A stretch of 49,762 nucleotides of DNA from an uncultured Bacteroidales bacterium (GCA_947303625.1 CAMYYV010000007.1:1-49762), one strand, 5' to 3'; shown: positions 6,839 to 16,238, counted from the stretch's first letter. The notes: a model not told the origin generated them from the letters alone. Made by a program: numbers and translations.

Positions 6839-8623
6839 CTAATCCTCGGAGATCTCGCTCATCATATTTCGGTACGCCGAGAACACATTGGCACGCGAAA
6901 TATAGCCTAAATACTTCCCATCCTGGATGACAGGAATGTTGTATTTGCCCGACTTTTGGAACTTTTGCACGATCTCTTCCATCGACTCATCGGGGTGGAT
7001 GACATAGTCGGGCAAGACGGCGAAGTTCTGTATCGACTGGTCGTAATAGCTGTCATCGAAGAGGATGCCACGCACATCGTCGAACAACACATGACCGCAG
7101 AAAACGCCATGCTTGTCGACCACTGGGAAGATGTTGCGCTTCGACGACGACACCAATGGCAATAGATCGCGGAAGAGACAATCGGGGTCGACGGGGCTGA
7201 AGTTGGTCTCTATCAACTGATTGATAGCCATCATATTAAGGATACTCTTATCCTTGTTATGCGTCACCTCCACGCCTTGCTCGGCAACGGCATTGGTATA
7301 GATGGAGTGCTTGAAGAACAATCTGTTGATAGCATAGGCCAACGCCGAGACAATCATCAGAGGCACAATGAGGGCGTAGCCGTTGGTGATTTCAGCGATG
7401 AGGAAGATGCCTGTCAAAGGTGCATGAAGCATGCCCGCCACGAGGCCACTCATGCCCACAAGGGCAAATTTAGCCGGATCCAAGTCGCCGATACCCAGAT
7501 AGTTGACCGTAGTGGCAAAAAACAATCCCGTAAACGCTCCTATAAACAATGCTGGGGCGAAAGTACCGCCCACGCCGCCCGCACCAAAGGTGAAGGCGGT
7601 GGCAAAGGCTTTCAGCAAGATCATGCCCGCAAAGAGGATGATGACCACCAGGTCGTAGTCCTTAAGCTGCGCAAACCACGCATTGCCAAACACGGGGCTG
7701 TAGTCGCCTTTCAACGCTGAGTTGATGGCCTCGTAACCCTCGCCGTAAAGAGCAGGGAATAAGAAAATCAAGATGCCGAGGAAAGTGCCGCCCACGAGGA
7801 ACCGAACCCAAGGCGACTTCACCTTCTTGAAGCTCTTCTCGACGCTGAAGGTCACCTTTAGAAAATAAGCCGACACCAAGCCAGCAAAGAGACCTAAACC
7901 AATGTAATACAAAGCATTACTTGGAACAAAGCCTTCCGTGATGACAGCGGTATATTCCACCGTCTGTCCAAGGAACCAGTAAGCCGTCAGGATGGCGACG
8001 AAAGAAGAACAAATGATGGGCACCAGGGCGTTGAGTGACAAGTCGATCATAAACACCTCAAGGGCAAACAGGATGCCAGTGATGGGTGCTTGAAAGATGG
8101 CCGCCAAAGCCGCAGCGCCACCCATACCGATGAGCTGGATGGTGTGCTTATAGTCGAGTTTCAAGGCCTGAGCGATGTTGGAGCCTATGCTGCCGCCCGT
8201 TGACACGCTGGGACCTTCCAATCCCACCGAGCCGCCGAAGCCGACCGTCAGGGCGCTGGTGACGATGCTCGACCAACTGCTGCTACGGCTCACCTTGCCC
8301 TTGTTTTTCGAGATGGCGTAAAGGATGCCCGGGATGCCATGACCGACGTCTTTCTTCAGGATATACTTACAGAATAGGATGGTCAGCAGGATACCGATAG
8401 CAGGGCAGATGAAATACAGCAGGAAGGAGTACTGGAACTGCGCGTTGATGACCAAGTCGCGGATGCCGTGGGCCAGCTTTTTGATGATGACAGCGGCAGC
8501 ACCAGCGAAAAAACCCGTCGGGATGCTGAGTATCAGCATGAAACGACGGTCACTCAAATGCGTCGTACGCCACGCGTTGAACCGGTCGATCCATCTTTTG
8601 ATCTTGTCTCTTACTTTGCCCAC
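6839..8623 (-). CDS. ClC-type chloride channel/antiporter with C-terminal CBS pair
   Basis: Ten or more membrane segments followed by two CBS domains (about the last 130 residues). The three anion-pathway signatures are present: GHGIP, GSVGLEGPS and GVGGTFAP. The gating glutamate of the GLEGP motif is kept, which is compatible with either H+/Cl- exchange or a channel. CBS pairs usually bind adenine nucleotides and tune transport. The track ORF begins at a TTG (8671); the GTG at 8623 is preferred (594 residues) because a weak -7 element (TATTTTAG, 8646-8653) would lie between the two, but this choice is not certain. It converges with tadA. Confidence 0.88.
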   Translation of the reverse strand: MGKVRDKIKRWIDRFNAWRTTHLSDRRFMLILSIPTGFFAGAAAVIIKKLAHGIRDLVINAQFQYSFLLYFICPAIGILLTILFCKYILKKDVGHGIPGILYAISKNKGKVSRSSSWSSIVTSALTVGFGGSVGLEGPSVSTGGSIGSNIAQALKLDYKHTIQLIGMGGAAALAAIFQAPITGILFALEVFMIDLSLNALVPIICSSFVAILTAYWFLGQTVEYTAVITEGFVPSNALYYIGLGLFAGLVSAYFLKVTFSVEKSFKKVKSPWVRFLVGGTFLGILIFLFPALYGEGYEAINSALKGDYSPVFGNAWFAQLKDYDLVVIILFAGMILLKAFATAFTFGAGGVGGTFAPALFIGAFTGLFFATTVNYLGIGDLDPAKFALVGMSGLVAGMLHAPLTGIFLIAEITNGYALIVPLMIVSALAYAINRLFFKHSIYTNAVAEQGVEVTHNKDKSILNMMAINQLIETNFSPVDPDCLFRDLLPLVSSSKRNIFPVVDKHGVFCGHVLFDDVRGILFDDSYYDQSIQNFAVLPDYVIHPDESMEEIVQKFQKSGKYNIPVIQDGKYLGYISRANVFSAYRNMMSEISED

Positions 8624-8645
8624 GGATTTGCTTTGTTTTCGGCCG

Positions 8646-8653
8646 CTAAAATA
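8646..8653 (-). promoter_or_regulatory. Possible -7 element for the ClC gene
   Basis: TATTTTAG, one mismatch from TAnnTTTG, 22 nt before the GTG at 8623. It would put the TTG start of the track ORF upstream of transcription. Confidence 0.3.
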
Positions 8654-8734
8654 GAAAAAAGTAACGCGCAACGAAAAAAGAAATGAGATTTTCCCTATTT
8701 TCGCAGTCTATTATTATTGTGATTGCTTCGTAAG

Positions 8735-8775
8735 AAATCTATCAAAATCAACATGAAAAAATCTATCAAAATCAA
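8735..8775. repeat. Short direct repeat in the 5' region of exonuclease III
   Basis: AAATCTATCAAAATCAA occurs twice (8735-8751 and 8759-8775), 24 nt apart, and a partial inverted copy (ATAGATTTTATAAGATTTTG) follows at about 8801-8820. The whole gap 8672-8876 is AT-rich and holds no convincing gene. Confidence 0.6.
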
Positions 8776-8876
8776 AGGAAGAGTAATAAACGACAATTAT
8801 ATAGATTTTATAAGATTTTGAAAAACAGATTTTTGAACGATTTCTACACGAAGTGTATCCCATAACAATAAGTACC

Positions 8877-9638
8877 ATGAAAATCGTCAGCTACAACGTG
8901 AACGGCATCCGCGCGGCCATCAACAAAGGCCTGCTGCAATGGATCAACGACTACCAACCCGATGTGCTCTGCTTCCAGGAGCTGAAGGCCACCCCCGACC
9001 AAATCCCCCTAATGGACTTCGAGATGATGGGCTACCACCACTATTGGTTCCCCGCCCAGAAGAAAGGCTACAGCGGCGTGGGCCTCATCACTAAGCAGGA
9101 GCCCGACAACGTGGTCTACGGCATGAACGAGCCCTTGTATGACAACGAGGGGCGCTTCCTCCGTGCCGACTTCGGCGACCTGTCGGTGGTGAGCGTCTAC
9201 CACCCCTCGGGCACCACGGGCGACGAGCGCCAGGCCTTCAAGATGGTGTGGCTCGACTTCTTCCGCAACTACGTCAACGCGTTGAGGAAAGAACGTCCTA
9301 ACCTCGTGCTTTCGGGCGACTACAACATCTGCCACGAGGACATCGACATCAACAACCCGCGCAAGCACGACACGGCCTCGGGCTTCTTGCCTGAGGAGCG
9401 CCAGTGGATGACCGACTTCCTCGGAGACGGCTACATCGACACCTTCCGTCATTTAGTGAAGGAGCCCAACCGCTACAGCTGGTGGAGCTTCCGCGCCGGG
9501 GCAAGACAAAAGAACCTCGGCTGGCGCATCGACTACCACATCGTGACCGACAATCTGAAAGACCGCATCGCCGCCGTCGACATCCTCCCCGACGTGATGC
9601 AGTCGGACCACTGCCCTATTGTTCTGGAATTGAAATAA
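8877..9638 (+). CDS. xth: Exodeoxyribonuclease III / AP endonuclease
   Basis: 253 residues from the ATG at 8877. The track ORF uses a GTG at 8853, but the family begins at MKIVSYNVNGIRAA. Metal and catalytic residues of the exonuclease III branch of the EEP fold are visible: Asn in SYNVNG, Glu35 in FQELKA, Asp/Asn in SGDYNICHEDIDI and the C-terminal SDHCPI. It nicks DNA 5' to abasic sites and removes 3' blocking groups in base excision repair. It appears monocistronic: the next gene has its own promoter, and a 9-bp hairpin with a T-run follows at 9661-9696. Confidence 0.93.
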   Translation: MKIVSYNVNGIRAAINKGLLQWINDYQPDVLCFQELKATPDQIPLMDFEMMGYHHYWFPAQKKGYSGVGLITKQEPDNVVYGMNEPLYDNEGRFLRADFGDLSVVSVYHPSGTTGDERQAFKMVWLDFFRNYVNALRKERPNLVLSGDYNICHEDIDINNPRKHDTASGFLPEERQWMTDFLGDGYIDTFRHLVKEPNRYSWWSFRAGARQKNLGWRIDYHIVTDNLKDRIAAVDILPDVMQSDHCPIVLELK

Positions 9639-9660
9639 AGACCACCCCTTACAGAACTCT

Positions 9661-9696
9661 AATAATGGATTTTTTTGTCCATTATTGAGTTTTTTT
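9661..9696 (+). terminator. Intrinsic terminator after exonuclease III
   Basis: Perfect 9-bp stem AATAATGGA / TCCATTATT with an 8-nt T-rich loop, followed after two bases by a run of seven T. Confidence 0.75.
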
Positions 9697-9727
9697 CGTC
9701 ATATGTCTTTCATATACAAAGTTTTTC

Positions 9728-9735
9728 TATTTTTG
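9728..9735 (+). promoter_or_regulatory. -7 element for the 121-aa lipoprotein gene
   Basis: TATTTTTG, 26 nt before the ATG at 9762. Confidence 0.55.
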
Positions 9736-9761
9736 CATAGTTCCACTAAAACAACACCATT

Positions 9762-10127
9762 ATGAAAAAACTGAAATACATGTTTGTGGCGGCAATGGTA
9801 ATTGCCGCTATAGCTGCGACTATCTTCATCGGTTGCAAGAAAGAAAAAGACGAATCCCAGGCACAACTCGAAAATACTGAGACACAAGACCTACGAGCCC
9901 AAATCGAAGCATTCCAATCGTTGCGTGAATCTGTTCGCTCTGGCAATAAGGCGGATGGCGTTATGACTGTAGAAGAAATGCGGCACTACCTTGACATTAC
10001 CGTTAACTATGAACACAGCCAACACATGGTTACTTTGGTAGATACTAAATACGTTAAAGTTCATACAGCGCATGTCATATATTGTGATGTCCAATGGTAT
10101 AATATCCCCACTCCTCCTGTAGATTAA
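9762..10127 (+). CDS. Small lipoprotein of unknown function
   Basis: 121 residues with a lipoprotein signal ending in ATIFIGC (Cys25), then a charged, probably helical stretch and a short C-terminal part (HVIYCDVQWYNIPTPPVD). No family recognised. It precedes a T9SS cargo gene by 12 nt and probably shares its transcript, so a membrane-bound partner of the secreted protein is possible but only inferred from context. The promoter and the terminator upstream make this a separate unit from exonuclease III. Confidence 0.7.
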   Translation: MKKLKYMFVAAMVIAAIAATIFIGCKKEKDESQAQLENTETQDLRAQIEAFQSLRESVRSGNKADGVMTVEEMRHYLDITVNYEHSQHMVTLVDTKYVKVHTAHVIYCDVQWYNIPTPPVD

Positions 10128-10139
10128 ATTTAAATTACA

Positions 10140-11834
10140 ATGAAAAAATGTGTAATCGTTTTGCTATTATTGGCATTATTCAGCAGTTCTCTTGCCAAAG
10201 CGCAACAATGGGAGTATGTGGTAGAGTTATCCGATAACAACAGCCCATATATTCGAGAAACGGTTTTGTTGGATAACGGAGATATTGCAGCACCATACGG
10301 GTTCATAAATCCAGATGCAAATCGCGAGTTTTGTTCTGGGCAACCGGGTCTCTTGTTGCTCTCGGCAGATGGAGAAGAACTGGAACGAAAAACCTACGTC
10401 AAGCCTGCATTTTGGGGTTATCCCCCTCGCTTGCTTTGGGACGAGGATGGGGAAATGTACATGATTTTGAATTACAGCCCCGACCACGATACCACGTCGG
10501 CCAATTATTTCCTGAATTTCGACAATCCGCCCGATTATTCCATCTTGGGCTTGTATAAACTGGACGATAACTTCGACATCGTTGAAAGCCATGAACACCA
10601 GATACCCATAGATACCTTTATGTGCCCAAGAGCCCCCGCTGGTTGGAATGCCTCTAACAGCATATATTGTGGCAGCATCTGTGTTTTTACGACCTTAGTC
10701 GATGAAAACACCATAGTGGGCGGTTACATGAAAAAACCCACAGCGGACTACTACAACCCCCGAGGCCACGACAGTGTTTTCTTCTTCAGGATGGGCTTTG
10801 ATGGCACGATGATCGACAGGAAAGGCTATGACATAGATTATGGGAATTACGGTTTTGGCGGCTTTATAGAATGGGGGTATGTATACATGGGCAGCACTCA
10901 TATCTTCAAGACAGATGATGGTTTTGCCTTCTTTACCGCTCTTTCTTATCCCATCGATTTTGGGGCTAAAGATAGGTATGGGACTCCTGGTTATGCCTAC
11001 TTCTTGGACAATGAGTTCAACCTGATTGAAACGAAACTGTTTAACCAGCGGCCGGGGCTTGAGGATCAAGGCTACCAATATCCCACGTTTGTAGCCAGTG
11101 ACCACAACTCCATATATCTTTCCACATGTTTCATGAAGAATGGAGGCTATGGACGTACAGGCTGTGCCTTGTATGAATACGACCTTGGCTCCGGCAAGAC
11201 GAGCGAACTTCCTATCTTGCGCTATATAGAGAGGGCAAGCAGTGGCAGATTTGACTTTACCGCTCTACTGCGAGGCGCCTGTATCGATGCCGACAACAAC
11301 ATATACTTCGCATATTGCTTGAGAAGCGGAGAGGGCGGAATGACCATAGAACATCTGCATCCTGATTTTGACACGATTGCGACCCTTCAATATGATTTGA
11401 GGCCGAACGGGCAGGTTTGCAGGCATACAATCTATTCTATCAATGTGGATAGAAACGGAGATGTGCTCTTGACATTCAATTCGATTAATGTTGGAATGAG
11501 CGGAAGGAAATGGTCCTCTGTAGTCAAATTTTCCGACAAAACCTTTGTTGGTGTTGGGGAAAAACAAGGGGATGGTACGAAAAATGTTATCGCCTATCCC
11601 AATCCCGGGGAGGACGTGCTTAACATCAGCACAGAATTGAAAGATGCCTATGTGGAGGTGTATGACGTGAACGGAAAATTGGTTCATAGCCAAACCATGA
11701 AAGAATCCGCCACATCCATCAGTGCCGAAAACTGGCCCGCTGGGACGTATCTTTGGAAAGTGTATGCCACCGCTTCGTCGTCTTCAGCCGGCTCTGGAAC
11801 TTTGGTCGAATGTGGAAAATGGGTTAAGGAATAG
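10140..11834 (+). CDS. Secreted protein with T9SS type A sorting domain
   Basis: 564 residues with a Sec signal peptide (VLLLLALFSSSLAKAQ). The central part is a beta-rich region with repeated YxLDxxF / EDGEMYMILNY-like elements, suggesting a beta-propeller-like fold. The last ~80 residues are a T9SS C-terminal domain: NVIAYPNPGEDVLNIS, then VEVYDVNGKLVH and AGTYLWKVY. Such proteins cross the outer membrane through the T9SS and are usually cleaved and attached to the cell surface. No catalytic motif was recognised. It probably forms an operon with the small lipoprotein upstream. PorZ, encoded 340 nt downstream, acts in the attachment step for this class of protein. Confidence 0.8.
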   Translation: MKKCVIVLLLLALFSSSLAKAQQWEYVVELSDNNSPYIRETVLLDNGDIAAPYGFINPDANREFCSGQPGLLLLSADGEELERKTYVKPAFWGYPPRLLWDEDGEMYMILNYSPDHDTTSANYFLNFDNPPDYSILGLYKLDDNFDIVESHEHQIPIDTFMCPRAPAGWNASNSIYCGSICVFTTLVDENTIVGGYMKKPTADYYNPRGHDSVFFFRMGFDGTMIDRKGYDIDYGNYGFGGFIEWGYVYMGSTHIFKTDDGFAFFTALSYPIDFGAKDRYGTPGYAYFLDNEFNLIETKLFNQRPGLEDQGYQYPTFVASDHNSIYLSTCFMKNGGYGRTGCALYEYDLGSGKTSELPILRYIERASSGRFDFTALLRGACIDADNNIYFAYCLRSGEGGMTIEHLHPDFDTIATLQYDLRPNGQVCRHTIYSINVDRNGDVLLTFNSINVGMSGRKWSSVVKFSDKTFVGVGEKQGDGTKNVIAYPNPGEDVLNISTELKDAYVEVYDVNGKLVHSQTMKESATSISAENWPAGTYLWKVYATASSSSAGSGTLVECGKWVKE

Positions 11835-11946
11835 CAAGGTCAAAGTGCTTGTTTGAAAAAGCAATGCTTGCCGTTGCGGTTGATTTCATTATTGCACTTA
11901 TTGTACGAAACCAAAATATAGTTTTCTTCGGTTTCAAAAAAATATG

Positions 11947-11954
11947 TACCTTTG
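11947..11954 (+). promoter_or_regulatory. -7 element for tRNA-Arg
   Basis: TACCTTTG, 17 nt before the mature tRNA 5' end. The gap 11835-11946 between the T9SS cargo gene and this box holds no gene. Confidence 0.6.
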
Positions 11955-11971
11955 CAGCGGTTTTCACCGAT

Positions 11972-12043
11972 GGCCTAATAGTTCAAGGGATAGAACGGAA
12001 GTTTCCTAAACTTTAAATCTAGGTTCGAGTCCTAGTTGGGCTA
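11972..12043 (+). tRNA. tRNA-Arg (anticodon CCU)
   Basis: A complete cloverleaf can be drawn: acceptor GGCCTAA/TTGGGCT (two G-U pairs), D stem GTTC/GAAC, anticodon stem GAAGT/ACTTT with loop TTCCTAA, 4-nt variable loop, T stem CTAGG/CCTAG with loop TTCGAGT, discriminator A. The anticodon CCU (12005-12007) reads AGG. CCA is not encoded. A terminator follows 10 nt later, so this tRNA is its own transcription unit. Confidence 0.95.
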
Positions 12044-12053
12044 CAAAATCAAC

Positions 12054-12088
12054 AAGCAAACAATTGACAATCAGTTGTTTGCTTTTTT
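12054..12088 (+). terminator. Intrinsic terminator after tRNA-Arg
   Basis: Perfect 10-bp stem AAGCAAACAA / TTGTTTGCTT with an 11-nt loop, followed by a run of T (12083-12088). Confidence 0.85.
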
Positions 12089-12175
12089 ATTGGCGAGAAC
12101 TAATAACACAATAATACCCAATTCTTTCCGTTATTATCCCATAAATTCGTATTTTTACCGCCCAAATATTGTATT

Positions 12176-14503
12176 ATGAAGTACTCGAAGTTCTTTACCC
12201 TCTTCATAGCCGTGTGGCTCGTCCCCATGTTTTCGTTTGCCCAAGACGGCGTCTCCATCGGCAACTGGCGCACCCACCTGCCCTACCAGAAGGTGATCGA
12301 CGTGGAACCTATAGGCAACAAGATCTACGCTGCCACACCCTTTGAGCTGTTTTACTACGACACCCAAGACAACTCCATCCATATCCTCAACAAAATCAAC
12401 GGGCTGTCCGACATCGGCATCAGCTGCATCGGCTACAACGAGAGCCAACGCAAACTGTTGGTGGCCTACACCAATGCCAACGTCGACCTCATCTGCAACG
12501 ACGGCAGCGTCCACAACATGAGCGACATCAAGGACAAGAACATCGTGGGCAGCAAAAACATCAACAATGTCTTCTTCAATGGCGACCTCGCCTATATCGC
12601 CTGCGGCTTCGGCATCGTCGTCTTCGACTTGAAGAAAGAGGAGGTGAAAGATACTTATTATATTGGCAACCAAGGCGATGCGGTGAACGTCACCGACGTG
12701 GCCATCTTTAACAACCGCCTCTATGCCTCCACCGACGACGGCCTGTATTATGCCGACGTCAACGCCACCAACCTGGCCAACTATGCCGCTTGGCATTTCG
12801 ACACCAGCCTCATCCATCCCCACCTCGCCTACAATGAGATGGAGGTCTTCGGCAACCAGCTCTTAGTCAACTACGACGGCGGTTTCAACGCCGATACGCT
12901 CTTCGTCTTCACCAACGGACATTGGGGCTATTTCGACAAGACCGACGTGACGCAAAAGATGGAACTCCGCGCCTACCCCAACCGCCTCATCACCACCAAT
13001 CGCTATGGTGTCAGGTTGTTTGACATGAACAACAGTCTCGTGCTCAACATTTACTCGCCAGGAGGCAATATCGAGCCTCTCTCGGCAGCCTCCGACAACA
13101 ATGGCCGCTATTGGATCGGCGACCTGCGCCGCGGCCTTGTGATGACCACCGACAGTTGGAACAACGAGGACATCAAACCCAACGGACCTGCCTCTCAGAA
13201 TGTGTTTGAGCTGCAAGCCTGCGGCGACCAGGTTTGGATTGCCACAGGAGGCCACGCCTCCAACTGGGGCAAACGCTACATGAAGGAGGGTGTCGCCCGC
13301 TTCGATGGCTCATGGACCATCCTCAACGCCAACACCCTGCACGACTTCAGCGGTTACTCCGACTTCGTATGCACCGCCACCGACCCCAAGGATCCATCTG
13401 TCACCTATGTGGGCACCTGGGGCAGCGGCATCCTGAAATTCAAGGGCAACGAACTGGTTGAGGTGTACAACGACAGCAACTCCACCCTACAGCCTTGGGT
13501 GCAAGATCCCAGTCTCATCAATGTCAGCGGCCTCGCCTTCGACAGCAAGGGCAACCTGTGGGTGGCCAACACCGGTGCCCCATCGCTCCTCTCGGTGATG
13601 GAACGCAACGGCACATGGCATACGTTCAGCCTGGGCGGCAGCTTAAGTGGCATCGACATCGGCACGCTGCTCATCGACGACAACGACTACAAGTGGATCA
13701 TCCGTCGCGGTGGCGAGCTCATCGTCTTCAACGACAACAAGACCTTCGACAATCCTAACGACGACCAGACCGTCACCCTCAACACCGCTACGGGCAGCGG
13801 CCATTTGGCGGGAGCCGTCAACTGCCTCGCCGTCGACAACGAAGGCGCCGTGTGGGCGGGCACCGACCTCGGCCCCTGCCTCTTTGACGACACCCGCGCC
13901 CTCTTCAATGGCTCGGGCAACTACGACGCCACACAAAAGAGAGTGCCACGTAACGACGGCACTGACCAATATGACTATCTGTTTGCCAACACCAACGTGC
14001 TCTCGATGGCCGCCGTCGAAGGCACCGACCAGATCTGGTTTGGCCTCGAGTCGGGTGTCTACCTCATGTCATTCGACGGCCGGCCCACCGAGATCCACAA
14101 CTTCACCGTCGATAACAGCCCATTGCTTGACAACGCTGTCACCACCATGGCCATCGACAAGAGCGGCGAGGTGTTCTTCGGCACCGCTAACGGCGTGATC
14201 TCCTATCGCGGCGAAGCCGCCTCCCCCGAGCCTTACGTCAGCGACGTGGTGGCCTACCCCAACCCCGTCAGGATGGGATTCAACGGCTTTGTAGGCATCA
14301 AGGGACTGGTGTCAAACTCGTTGGTGAGAATCACCACCGTCGACGGCGCCTTTGTCACCCAGCTGATCTCGGAAGGCGGACAGGCGGTCTGGGACCTCAC
14401 CAACATCAACGGCGAACGCGTCGAGCCAGGCGTCTATTTCATCTTTGTCAGCACCAAGCAAGGCACCGACAAATTCGCTACCAAGATCCTGATCATGAAC
14501 TGA
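12176..14503 (+). CDS. porZ: PorZ-like T9SS component (beta-propeller protein)
   Basis: 775 residues, almost the length I recall for Porphyromonas gingivalis PorZ. It has a Sec signal peptide, then the PorZ N-terminal signature IGNWRTHLPYQKV and repeated propeller blades (IYAATPFELFYYD, LYASTDDGLYYAD, VWAGTDLGPCLFDD, EVFFGTANGVISY), and a C-terminal T9SS-type sorting domain (VVAYPNPVRMGF ... VEPGVYFIFV). PorZ is a surface-exposed part of the T9SS attachment complex, which hands anionic lipopolysaccharide to the PorU sortase for anchoring of cargo. The stop codon overlaps the recO start (TGATG), so the two are translationally coupled. The only nearby promoter is a weak TATTTTTA at about 12150. 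Confidence 0.85.
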   Translation: MKYSKFFTLFIAVWLVPMFSFAQDGVSIGNWRTHLPYQKVIDVEPIGNKIYAATPFELFYYDTQDNSIHILNKINGLSDIGISCIGYNESQRKLLVAYTNANVDLICNDGSVHNMSDIKDKNIVGSKNINNVFFNGDLAYIACGFGIVVFDLKKEEVKDTYYIGNQGDAVNVTDVAIFNNRLYASTDDGLYYADVNATNLANYAAWHFDTSLIHPHLAYNEMEVFGNQLLVNYDGGFNADTLFVFTNGHWGYFDKTDVTQKMELRAYPNRLITTNRYGVRLFDMNNSLVLNIYSPGGNIEPLSAASDNNGRYWIGDLRRGLVMTTDSWNNEDIKPNGPASQNVFELQACGDQVWIATGGHASNWGKRYMKEGVARFDGSWTILNANTLHDFSGYSDFVCTATDPKDPSVTYVGTWGSGILKFKGNELVEVYNDSNSTLQPWVQDPSLINVSGLAFDSKGNLWVANTGAPSLLSVMERNGTWHTFSLGGSLSGIDIGTLLIDDNDYKWIIRRGGELIVFNDNKTFDNPNDDQTVTLNTATGSGHLAGAVNCLAVDNEGAVWAGTDLGPCLFDDTRALFNGSGNYDATQKRVPRNDGTDQYDYLFANTNVLSMAAVEGTDQIWFGLESGVYLMSFDGRPTEIHNFTVDNSPLLDNAVTTMAIDKSGEVFFGTANGVISYRGEAASPEPYVSDVVAYPNPVRMGFNGFVGIKGLVSNSLVRITTVDGAFVTQLISEGGQAVWDLTNINGERVEPGVYFIFVSTKQGTDKFATKILIMN

Positions 14504-15228
14504 TGGACGACAAGATACAAGGCGTTGTCCTGCAATCCATCCGCTATGGCGACACCAGCCTGATCGTGAAGGTGTTTACCCGCCAACACGGTCTAAGATC
14601 GTATATGGTGAAAGGCGCCTATAACCGTGGCTCGGGCAACCGGGCCGCCTTGTTCCAAAACCTGCATTTCATCCAATATGTCGAGGCGGGCAAGCCCAAC
14701 AAAGGCAGCCTGCACTACATGAAAGACGTGCAGCTCTCGCTGGTCTACCAGAGCATCCCCTTGACAATGAACAAAAGCGCCATCCTGATGTATGTCAGCG
14801 AGTTGCTATCGAAGACCTTGACGGAAGAGGCGCCCAACACCGCTTTGTTCGACTTCATCCACCGTTCGATGCAGTGGCTTGACTTGGTCGAGGAAGGCTA
14901 TGCCAACTTCCCCTTGTTTTTCACCCTTGAGCTGACGCGCCAACTGGGTTTCTATCCCAAGGCCAACCATCAGCAGGGATGGTGTTTTGACATGATGGAA
15001 GGCCTGTTTGCGCACGACTATCCGCTGCATCCCTATTACCTTGATGCCACCGATGCTGCAAAGCTTGCTGCCTTGCTCGACTTAGGCATTGACGAGGCCT
15101 GCCACCTGCCCCTGACCAACCTCCAACGCCGTGCTATGCTCGACAGCTTGATCACCTTCATGCGCCTTCATGCTCCCGTGATGAACGACTTCCATTCGCA
15201 CGAAGTGCTACAAGCCGTGCTGCAATAA
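14503..15228 (+). CDS. recO: DNA repair protein RecO
   Basis: 241 residues with the RecO opening IQGVVLQSIRYGDTSLIVKVFT (OB fold, about residues 1-80) followed by a helical domain. RecO helps load RecA onto SSB-coated single-stranded DNA in the RecFOR pathway and anneals complementary strands. The zinc-finger cysteines of some RecO proteins are not evident. The start codon overlaps the porZ stop by one base. A porZ-recO pairing is common in T9SS-bearing Bacteroidetes as far as I recall; the coupling probably reflects shared expression rather than function. Confidence 0.9.
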   Translation: MDDKIQGVVLQSIRYGDTSLIVKVFTRQHGLRSYMVKGAYNRGSGNRAALFQNLHFIQYVEAGKPNKGSLHYMKDVQLSLVYQSIPLTMNKSAILMYVSELLSKTLTEEAPNTALFDFIHRSMQWLDLVEEGYANFPLFFTLELTRQLGFYPKANHQQGWCFDMMEGLFAHDYPLHPYYLDATDAAKLAALLDLGIDEACHLPLTNLQRRAMLDSLITFMRLHAPVMNDFHSHEVLQAVLQ

Positions 15229-15230
15229 AG

Positions 15231-15254
15231 AAAGCCAACCCGAAGGCTGGCTTT
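15231..15254. terminator. Hairpin between convergent recO and coiled-coil gene
   Basis: AAAGCCAACC / GGCTGGCTTT, 9 of 10 pairs, CGAA tetraloop. Only three or four T follow on either strand, so it is a weak bidirectional terminator candidate. Confidence 0.45.
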
Positions 15255-15299
15255 ACAAACAATCAAAATGAATGAAAAAACAATACTAATCTTTTCAGA

Positions 15300-16214
15300 C
15301 TATTTCAAGGTCACCGTGGTCTGACCCACCACCTTGCCGCCTTCTTCATAGACGTCGATGAAATAGGTGCCAGGACGCATTTCAAAGTTGGTGGGTTTGC
15401 TGTAATAGGCTCTCACTGCTGTCTCGGTGCCGTCGTAGTTGACACGCACCTTCTCGGTGAACTGCAGGGTCTCGCCATTGGCCTTGAATGAATACTCGTC
15501 ACCCGTGCCCTTACTGATGATGGCCTTGGTGGGGTCAGCAATACGCACGTAGAACAGTTTGGTACCCGGCTCCACGAGGTCGTTGGCTGCCACCGTGAAG
15601 TCGACACGGATGCGCTCGGCACGGTCGGCACGGTCGGTGGTGGTTTCTTTGCCTCCACCCTTGAAACGCACGGCGCTGGCACTATAGTTATAGAGCTTCA
15701 GTGTAGCCGCTTGGTTCACCTTGTTGGCCAGCTCTTCCTTCTGACGGGTGAGGCTGGTGTTCTGACGACGCTCGGCTTGGTACTCCTCGCGGATGCGCTC
15801 GTTCTCAGCCACCAGTTCGCGGTTAACGGTATAGAGCGAGTCCATCTGACGCACATAGCGTTGCGATATCTCTTGCAACTGTGTGACTTTCTTCTTCACG
15901 CGGTTATAGTCCCATTGCGAATCAAGGAGTTTCTTGATCTCAACGGCATCAGCTTGGATGATGCTATCTTTCTCGGCCAGCTCTAGGCTCAACTCACCAT
16001 AGCTGTCCTTTAACTCGTTGTGGACTCTCAGCAGACTGTCAACTTCGGCTTGGAAGTCAAGACGTTGCATCTCCTTCTCAGCTTCGAGTTCCTTCAAGTC
16101 GCTTTTCATATTGATGTTGCGCACGATGAAAAACACCAAGCCAATAACCAAGAGGCCAAGGATGGCATAGAGCCATATTGGCTGATTAGACTTTTTCTTG
16201 TTTTCTGAATCCAT
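15300..16214 (-). CDS. Membrane-anchored coiled-coil protein of unknown function
   Basis: The ATG at 16214 (MDSENKKKSNQ) is used, giving 304 residues. The track start at 16268 lies upstream of a clear -7 element. A single transmembrane helix (about residues 12-32) is followed by a long coiled coil (about 35-165) and a C-terminal beta-rich domain with an alternating-strand pattern (RIRVDFTVAANDLVEPGTKL, then RPGTYFIDVYEEGGKVVG). The topology suggests a short cytoplasmic tail and a periplasmic coiled coil. It lies 73 nt downstream of upxY with its own promoter, so its link to polysaccharide export is positional only. No named family recognised. Confidence 0.75.
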   Translation of the reverse strand: MDSENKKKSNQPIWLYAILGLLVIGLVFFIVRNINMKSDLKELEAEKEMQRLDFQAEVDSLLRVHNELKDSYGELSLELAEKDSIIQADAVEIKKLLDSQWDYNRVKKKVTQLQEISQRYVRQMDSLYTVNRELVAENERIREEYQAERRQNTSLTRQKEELANKVNQAATLKLYNYSASAVRFKGGGKETTTDRADRAERIRVDFTVAANDLVEPGTKLFYVRIADPTKAIISKGTGDEYSFKANGETLQFTEKVRVNYDGTETAVRAYYSKPTNFEMRPGTYFIDVYEEGGKVVGQTTVTLK

Positions 16215-16238
16215 GACTTTTAGTTTTATAATTTTCTG

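Noticed and set aside
8753-8821. 22-codon ORF (MKKSIKIKGRVINDNYIDFI...) in the leader of exonuclease III
   Set aside because: It is produced by an AT-rich direct repeat, has no leader of its own and no recognisable family at this length.
11972-12043. Integration (att) site at tRNA-Arg
   Set aside because: No integrase and no second copy of the tRNA 3' end was seen; the tRNA is complete and followed by its own terminator.
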